A DNA stretch of 64,000 bases from Curtobacterium sp. VKM Ac-2922. Lineage in GTDB: Bacteria; Actinomycetota; Actinomycetes; Actinomycetales; Microbacteriaceae. Below the pieces are notes generated by a model. It worked only from the letters and a program-made list of their open reading frames with translations. It did not search any database and had not been told where the DNA came from. Shown in pieces: positions 59,329 to 64,000 of the stretch. The stretch's first letter is position 1. Each line of letters starts with the position of its first letter. The position numbers and the translations under genes are program-made. Location of the stretch: the NCBI RefSeq assembly GCF_022815645.1, contig NZ_JALGRO010000015.1, positions 31,232 through 95,231 on the forward strand, given 5' to 3'.

Positions 59329-59916
59329 TCAGATGTGCAGGCGTGACCTGGTGAGGTCGAAGGCTCGCTGCAGTGATGCCGTGGTGCGTTGGACCTTTGC
59401 CATGACGCTGGCACCGAGCCATGCGTCGTAGAGCTCTTGAGCGAGCGTTCGCGGGTCGTCGTCGACGGGGACTGAGCCGTCCCGCCCGCCGGTCGCGATC
59501 ATCCGCTCGAGGTGGTGGATGATGCCGTCCGTGCCGCTGACCAGCTGGAGTCGCATGGGCTCGGACAGGTCCGATACCTCGGCGGCGAGCTTCACCACCA
59601 GGCACTTCCCCTGGCAGTCGTCGAACGACTGCAGGTCGTAGAACCGCTGCCAGTACTCCTGCAGCTGCTCGGCCCCCGTCTTGGTGGTGTCGCTCGCGAT
59701 GCGGTCCATCGTGGCGAGGTAGTCGGCGAAGTAGCTCTGCATGAGTGCTGCTCCGAAGGCCTCCTTCGACGAGAAGTAGTAGTAGAACGACCCCTTCGGG
59801 ACATCGGCTTCCGACAGCACCTCGGTGAGACCGACAGCGGTGTAGCCCTTGCCGGCCATCAGTCGCTGTGCGGTGTCGAGGATGTGCTGCCGGGTGTCGG
59901 TCTCCGTCGTGGGCAT
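59329..59916 (-). CDS. TetR/AcrR-family transcriptional repressor
   Basis: This 195-residue protein has the TetR HTH: ILDTAQRLMAGKGYTAVGLTEVLSEADVPKGSFYYYFSSKEAF at residues 11-53, and a C-terminal ligand domain with Cys in DDCQGKCLVV, a pattern seen in AcuR/NemR-like sensors of electrophiles. It lies 70 bp upstream of the amidase gene on the same strand, and its own promoter carries the second operator copy. Autoregulation and amidase control are inferred. Confidence 0.87.
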   Translation of the reverse strand: MPTTETDTRQHILDTAQRLMAGKGYTAVGLTEVLSEADVPKGSFYYYFSSKEAFGAALMQSYFADYLATMDRIASDTTKTGAEQLQEYWQRFYDLQSFDDCQGKCLVVKLAAEVSDLSEPMRLQLVSGTDGIIHHLERMIATGGRDGSVPVDDDPRTLAQELYDAWLGASVMAKVQRTTASLQRAFDLTRSRLHI

Positions 59917-59937
59917 GGAACGACCATAGCAAGCTAT

Positions 59938-59952
59938 TAGACCAGTCGTCTA
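59938..59952. promoter_or_regulatory. TetR operator, copy 2 (between tetR and the ABC permease)
   Basis: TAGACCAGTCGTCTA again, 22-36 bp upstream of the tetR-type start. It also lies 37 bp before the first possible start of the divergent osmoprotectant permease gene, so it may influence both sides. Confidence 0.75.
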
Positions 59953-59989
59953 CAAGTGTCGAGCCCGACGGTCCCGCAGCAGTCACCGC

Positions 59990-60829
59990 ATGCCGCGGGC
60001 GTCCGGGACGGCTCGCGATGGCGCGTCCCGGCTCTTGCGCGGTCAGAACCGCGCGGTCCGGCTATTCTCAGACGAACGCAGCAGCCCTGCGGGACCCTCA
60101 GGTCCCATCCGCCGGCTGTCCGACGAGGATTGGGATGCAGACCTGAACTGGATCACCACGAACTTCGGGCTCATCTGGGGCCTCACCGTGACGCACACGG
60201 CGCTGGCGGCCGTGCCGATCGTCCTCGGGTTCGTCGTGGCCGTACCGCTGGGCTGGGTGGCGAACCGGTTCCAGGTGATCCGTTCGATCATCGTCGGCGG
60301 CGGCAGTCTGCTCTACACGATCCCGTCCCTGCCGCTGTTCGTGATCCTGCCGTACCTGCTCGGCACCCGCATCACGGACCCCGTGAACGTCGTCGTCGGG
60401 CTCACCGTCTACGCGGTCGCCCTGATGGTGAAACTGGCATCCGACGCGTTCGGCGCCGTTCCCGCTGACACGATCGACTCGGCGACCTCGGTCGGCTACT
60501 CGGCCTGGCAGCGGTTCTGGACGGTCGAGCTCCCGCTGGCGGGTCCCGTCCTGCTTGCCGGGATGCGCGTGGTGTCCGCCAGCACCGTCGCACTGGTGTC
60601 GGTCGGTGCGCTCGTCGGCTCCGCGAACATCGGCTTCCTGTTCACCGACGGGCGTCAGCGGCAGTTCCTCGAGGAGATCCTGGTCGGCGTCGTCGCGAGC
60701 CTGGTCATCGCGCTGGTCTTCGACGCGATCCTGGTGCTGCTCGGGCGCGTCCTGATGCCGTGGTCGCGCCGGACGACCCGTCGGACGCGTCGACGCGCAG
60801 TGCTGGCGACGATCGAGCAGGGGGCCTGA
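59990..60829 (+). CDS. Osmoprotectant ABC transporter permease (OpuCB/OpuBB-like)
   Basis: This permease has six TM helices and the EAA-type loop SVGYSAWQRFWTVELPLAGPVLLAGMR. The first convincing residues by homology are LNWITTNFGLIWGLTVTH at about 60143, where the codon is CTG. Upstream in-frame starts (ATG 59990, TTG 60035) give an atypical N-terminal tail. The start therefore remains uncertain. A second permease begins 3 bp after its end. Confidence 0.82.
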   Translation: MPRASGTARDGASRLLRGQNRAVRLFSDERSSPAGPSGPIRRLSDEDWDADLNWITTNFGLIWGLTVTHTALAAVPIVLGFVVAVPLGWVANRFQVIRSIIVGGGSLLYTIPSLPLFVILPYLLGTRITDPVNVVVGLTVYAVALMVKLASDAFGAVPADTIDSATSVGYSAWQRFWTVELPLAGPVLLAGMRVVSASTVALVSVGALVGSANIGFLFTDGRQRQFLEEILVGVVASLVIALVFDAILVLLGRVLMPWSRRTTRRTRRRAVLATIEQGA

Positions 60830-60831
60830 CG

Positions 60832-61611
60832 GTGCAGTTCTTCCTCAGTGCCCTCGCCTGGCTCTTCGACCCCGCGAACTACCGCGCCGGACTGCAGACA
60901 CCGCTCCCGATCCAGGACCGACTCCTCGAGCACCTGCTGTACACGTTCATCTCCGTGGCTATCGCCGCCGTGATCGCGTTGCCGCTGGGCCTGTACATCG
61001 GGCACACCGGACGCGGACGCGGCTTCGTGATCGGCTTCAGCGGATCGATGCGCGCACTGCCGACGCTCGGTCTGCTCGGCACGCTCTTCGTCATCATCGG
61101 GTACACCGTGCCGTTCACGCAGACGGCGTTCATCGCGTCGATCATCGCGTTCGTCGTGCTGGCGATCCCGTCGATCCTGGCCGGGGCGTACGCGGGCGTG
61201 GAGTCGGTGGACCCGCAGACGGTGGACGCCGCCCGTTCGGTCGGGATGACCGAGCTGCAGATCCTGCTCAAGGTCGAGGTCCCGCTGTCGTTGCCGCTCA
61301 TCATCGGTGGGATCCGCGCGTCCGTCCTGCAGGTCATCGCGACGGTCGTGATCGCGTCGTACGTCTCGCTGGGCGGCCTGGGTGCGATCATCTCGACCGG
61401 CATCAGCTTGAACGACAACAACCTCATCCTCGGTGGTGCGCTGCTCGTGACCGCGCTCGCCCTGGTGATCGACGGGCTCTTCGCGCTCGTGCAGCACCTC
61501 ACCCGACGCGGCCTGCACGCTCCGACCCGCCGCCGTCGCACACACGTCCGTTCGCTGCCATCCCGGCGTCGCGCGGTGACGGTATCCGCCGTCGACGAAA
61601 GGGACCACTGA
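60832..61611 (+). CDS. Osmoprotectant ABC transporter permease (OpuCD/OpuBD-like)
   Basis: This 259-residue permease starts at GTG 60832 after AGGGGG at 8-bp spacing. It has six TM helices with the EAA loop DAARSVGMTELQILLKVEVPLSLPLIIGGIRASVLQ. Its basic C-terminus (HAPTRRRRTHVR) is cytoplasmic. It pairs with the permease before it and with the binding protein that overlaps its stop (TGATG). Confidence 0.9.
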   Translation: MQFFLSALAWLFDPANYRAGLQTPLPIQDRLLEHLLYTFISVAIAAVIALPLGLYIGHTGRGRGFVIGFSGSMRALPTLGLLGTLFVIIGYTVPFTQTAFIASIIAFVVLAIPSILAGAYAGVESVDPQTVDAARSVGMTELQILLKVEVPLSLPLIIGGIRASVLQVIATVVIASYVSLGGLGAIISTGISLNDNNLILGGALLVTALALVIDGLFALVQHLTRRGLHAPTRRRRTHVRSLPSRRRAVTVSAVDERDH

Positions 61612-62549
61612 TGTTCACAGCAGGCACCAGAACACGCATCCTGGCGGGGGTGGTGGCGATCGGCGCGATCGTGGCGCTCTCCGGCTGCTCCACCTCCGAC
61701 CCCACGGGCGCATCGTCCGACGACAGCTCCAGCGGGGGCAAGACGCCGATCGTGGTCGGTTCGTTCAACTTCCCGGAGAGCGAGATCCTGGGCAACATGT
61801 ACGCCCTGGCGCTCAAGGACGCCGGGTTCGACGTGACGACCAAGTTCAACCTGGGCCCGCGCCAGACCACGATCCCCGCGCTCAAGGACGGGTCGATCAA
61901 CCTGATGCCGGAGTACAACGGCAACCTGCTGTTCTTCTACGACACCAAGGCCAGTGCGAAGACGACCTCGGACGTCGACGCCGCCCTGAAGACCGAGATC
62001 CCGAGCAACTTCCAGGTGCTCGAGCCGTCCCCGGCCCAGGACAAGGACGCGTACGTCGTGACGCAGGAGATGGCGAAGGAGAAGGGGCTGACCTCGATCT
62101 CCGACCTGTCGAAGATCGAGCCGTTCACGCTCGGCGCCAACCCGCAGTTCGGCACGCTGCCGTACGGCATCCCCGGCCTCAAGTCGACGTACGGCGTCGA
62201 CAAGGTGACGTTCAAGTCGATCGAGGACTACGGCGGGCCCGACACGGTCAAGGCACTCGTGGACAACACGGTGCAGGTTGCCGACATCTACACGACGTCG
62301 CCCGACCTGGTGACCGAGAAGCTGCAGGTGCTCAAGGACCCGGAGAACCTGATCGCGGCGCAGAACGTCCTGCCGTTCCTGAACAAGAAGATCTACAGCG
62401 CCAAGCTCGCTTCGACGCTGAACAAGATCTCGGCGAAGCTGACGACGGACGACCTCATCGCGCTCCGCAACCGCGTCGAGGGCAGCGAGAAGGCCCAGGC
62501 TTCGACGGCGGCCAAGGACTGGCTGACCAAGGAAGGCCTGCTGAAGTAG
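61611..62549 (+). CDS. Osmoprotectant (glycine betaine/choline) ABC substrate-binding lipoprotein
   Basis: This 312-residue protein has lipobox ALSGC and the OpuCC/ProX-like start IVVGSFNFPESEILGNMYALALKDAGF, then LMPEYNGNLLFFYDT near 105 and aromatic residues that could form the choline cage. The operon lacks an ATPase gene: the two permeases and the binding protein are contiguous and a terminator follows. Confidence 0.9.
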   Translation: MFTAGTRTRILAGVVAIGAIVALSGCSTSDPTGASSDDSSSGGKTPIVVGSFNFPESEILGNMYALALKDAGFDVTTKFNLGPRQTTIPALKDGSINLMPEYNGNLLFFYDTKASAKTTSDVDAALKTEIPSNFQVLEPSPAQDKDAYVVTQEMAKEKGLTSISDLSKIEPFTLGANPQFGTLPYGIPGLKSTYGVDKVTFKSIEDYGGPDTVKALVDNTVQVADIYTTSPDLVTEKLQVLKDPENLIAAQNVLPFLNKKIYSAKLASTLNKISAKLTTDDLIALRNRVEGSEKAQASTAAKDWLTKEGLLK

Positions 62550-62564
62550 TCCAGCAGTCCGTAC

Positions 62565-62608
62565 CGGACAGGAGGCTCGGTGCCAGCTGGCACCGCGCCT
62601 CCTGTCCG
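62565..62608. terminator. GGAGGC-family palindrome after the ABC operon
   Basis: CGGACAGGAGGCTCGGTGCC and GGCACCGCGCCTCCTGTCCG form a 44-bp palindrome with one mismatch, 16 bp after the binding-protein stop. It separates the ABC operon from the following MFS gene. Confidence 0.7.
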
Positions 62609-62633
62609 ACATCGTCAGCGACGGGGGAGGGCA

Positions 62634-63947
62634 ATGGGGCGCACGACCATCGTTGCAGCGGGCCTGTCCCGGCTGACCATCAACCGCTCGTTTGGCCTGC
62701 TGTGGTCGGCGCAGGCACTCTCGTCGATCGGCGAGTACCTGATGGCGTCGACGATCACCGTCTGGCTGGCAACGACACTCGCGGCGGACGACCCCCAGCT
62801 GCCGCTCTTCATCGGCGGGGTGGTGGTGGCCACCGCCTTGCCGAAGATCGTGCTGACGCCGTTCGTGGGTGTCTGGGTGGACCGGTGGCCGGCGAAGACC
62901 GTGATGATGACTGCCGACCTCGTCCGCGCGGGCTTGTACGGGCCGTTCATCGCCGTGACGTTCCTCATGCAGCCCTCAGTGCTGCCGGTCGTCGTCATCG
63001 CGATGCAGCTGCTCATCAGTTGTGCGTCGCAGTTCTTCACGCCGGCGCGGAGTGCCCTCATCCAGGTGGTGATCCCCCACGAGCGCCGAGCGAGCGCGTC
63101 GGGCCGATCGGTCTTCTCCACCATGGGCGCGGGCATCCTGGCGACCATGGCGGGACCGGCGGTCTTCGCGGCTCTCGGACCGCGGCCGGCGTTCGTCGTC
63201 GATGCACTGTCGTTCGTCGTGTCCGCCTGCCTGGTGGCCTTCGTGCGGGAACGCGGTGTTCTCGCTGGCCGCCGCCGTGACCGGTACTGGCACGAGCTCG
63301 CCGACGGCCTCCGTGCGGCGTGGGGGTCCCGCCGTCTCCGACTCCTCATCATCGGGATGGGCGGCTACGGCATCTCACTCGGCGTGAACAACGCCACGCT
63401 GTCGCTGTTCGCGCTCAAGACGATCGGCCTCGCACCCCTCCAGTACGGAACCGTGTCGGCGATGTTCTCCGTCGGGGGTCTCGTGGGGTCGTTCCTGGCT
63501 CCGGCCGCCGTACAGCGCGTCCGACCGGAACGCGCGATGGCCGTCGCGCTCACCATCCTGTCCGCCACCTACCTGGTCTACGCGGCGGTGCGGTCGTTCG
63601 GAGCCGCCGCGGTGTTGATGCTGCTGGCGGGCCTGGCCTTCTCCGTGTACGTCGTCGCGCAGGGCCCCATCCTGCAGACCGAGGTCGCGGTCGGGTCGAT
63701 GGGACGCGTCTCCTCGCTGACCACACCGGTGCTGGCCATCGCCTCGGTGACGGCCACGGCGGTCGCCTCGAACATCCTGGGTGGGCTCCGACCGGCGGTG
63801 GTGGCGAGCATCGGGTACCCCGTGGCCATCGCAGCAGCTGCGGCGCTCATGGGAGCAGCGGGTGTCGTGCTCGTCGTCGCGTCGCGACGACTCCGCTCGT
63901 CACCCGAGATGGATCTGACCCGCGCGGTGCCGGGTCGACCCGGGTGA
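62634..63947 (+). CDS. MFS exporter of the EntS/DHA3 type
   Basis: This 437-residue protein has 12 hydrophobic helices. It opens with LSRLTINRSFGLLWSAQALSSIGEYLMASTITVWLA, and the loop 2-3 motif is GVWVDRWPAKTVMM. The start ATG 62634 follows GGGGGAGG. The substrate is unknown; members export siderophores or drugs. No regulator is adjacent. Confidence 0.86.
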   Translation: MGRTTIVAAGLSRLTINRSFGLLWSAQALSSIGEYLMASTITVWLATTLAADDPQLPLFIGGVVVATALPKIVLTPFVGVWVDRWPAKTVMMTADLVRAGLYGPFIAVTFLMQPSVLPVVVIAMQLLISCASQFFTPARSALIQVVIPHERRASASGRSVFSTMGAGILATMAGPAVFAALGPRPAFVVDALSFVVSACLVAFVRERGVLAGRRRDRYWHELADGLRAAWGSRRLRLLIIGMGGYGISLGVNNATLSLFALKTIGLAPLQYGTVSAMFSVGGLVGSFLAPAAVQRVRPERAMAVALTILSATYLVYAAVRSFGAAAVLMLLAGLAFSVYVVAQGPILQTEVAVGSMGRVSSLTTPVLAIASVTATAVASNILGGLRPAVVASIGYPVAIAAAAALMGAAGVVLVVASRRLRSSPEMDLTRAVPGRPG

Positions 63948-63954
63948 CCGTTCG

Positions 63955-64000
63955 CGGACAGGAGGCGCGGGGGCCCCGGGCCCCCCGCCCCCCGCCCCGC
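63955..64000. repeat. Incomplete GGAGGC-family palindrome running into low-complexity sequence
   Basis: GGACAGGAGGCGCGG begins as the usual left arm just after the MFS stop. It then runs into G- and C-only runs (CCCCCCGCCCCCC) rather than the expected right arm. The sequence may end at a hard-to-sequence hairpin or be cut here. Confidence 0.5.

Overview
This is a GC-rich chromosomal window (roughly 70% GC by eye, codons ending almost always in G or C) from an actinobacterium. The gene set suggests the family Microbacteriaceae, perhaps Curtobacterium: a class E sortase, SipW-type envelope genes, a Mo-cofactor operon, many MarR regulators, and intergenic palindromes with GGAGGC/GCCTCC arms. The genus is inferred from gene content and style, not from any search.

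Layout. 0-3.4 kb: DinB/MarR operon, then a SipW-type signal peptidase and its likely substrate. 3.4-14.1 kb: housekeeping genes (sbcD-sbcC, sortase E, acetyltransferase, DMT exporter, CPBP protease, recQ, acyltransferase). 14.2-24.7 kb: M23 peptidase, an oxidoreductase, two MarR-controlled units, an alpha-E protein, SDR, acetamidase and a Pit phosphate transporter with a PHO-box-like site. 24.8-28.1 kb: an island of lower GC that looks like an undescribed RiPP locus. It has a 28-codon cationic peptide gene with a near-perfect Shine-Dalgarno sequence, a 16-bp hairpin, a cytochrome P450, an MFS exporter and a GNAT acetyltransferase in one operon. 28.2-37.4 kb: lipoate ligase-like protein, membrane proteins, a large DHA2 drug exporter and pgm. 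37.5-42.7 kb: a polymorphic-toxin locus with an EspG-position protein, a WXG-like protein, a toxin with an RNase A-like C-terminus, and four related immunity proteins, three of them associated with displaced toxin tails. 42.7-50.6 kb: methyltransferase/DUF2064/GT2 operon, epimerase/mtnP operon and moeA-moaC-mog-moaE. 50.9-53.9 kb: ABC-F protein, VOC protein, MarR and tRNA-Gln. 54-57.7 kb: a compositionally distinct set of small and mostly secreted proteins, including a matrixin-like protease, lying next to the tRNA. 57.8-64 kb: amidase and TetR with two identical operators, an osmoprotectant ABC system without its ATPase, and an MFS transporter.

Two themes run through the window. First, a family of 40-60 bp palindromes with conserved GGAC(A/T)GGAGGC-type arms sits at the 3' ends of transcription units, and one copy lies inside a coding sequence. 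Second, many genes overlap by ATGA or GTGA, so most genes are in tightly coupled operons. The most interesting regions are the P450-peptide locus and the toxin/immunity array.
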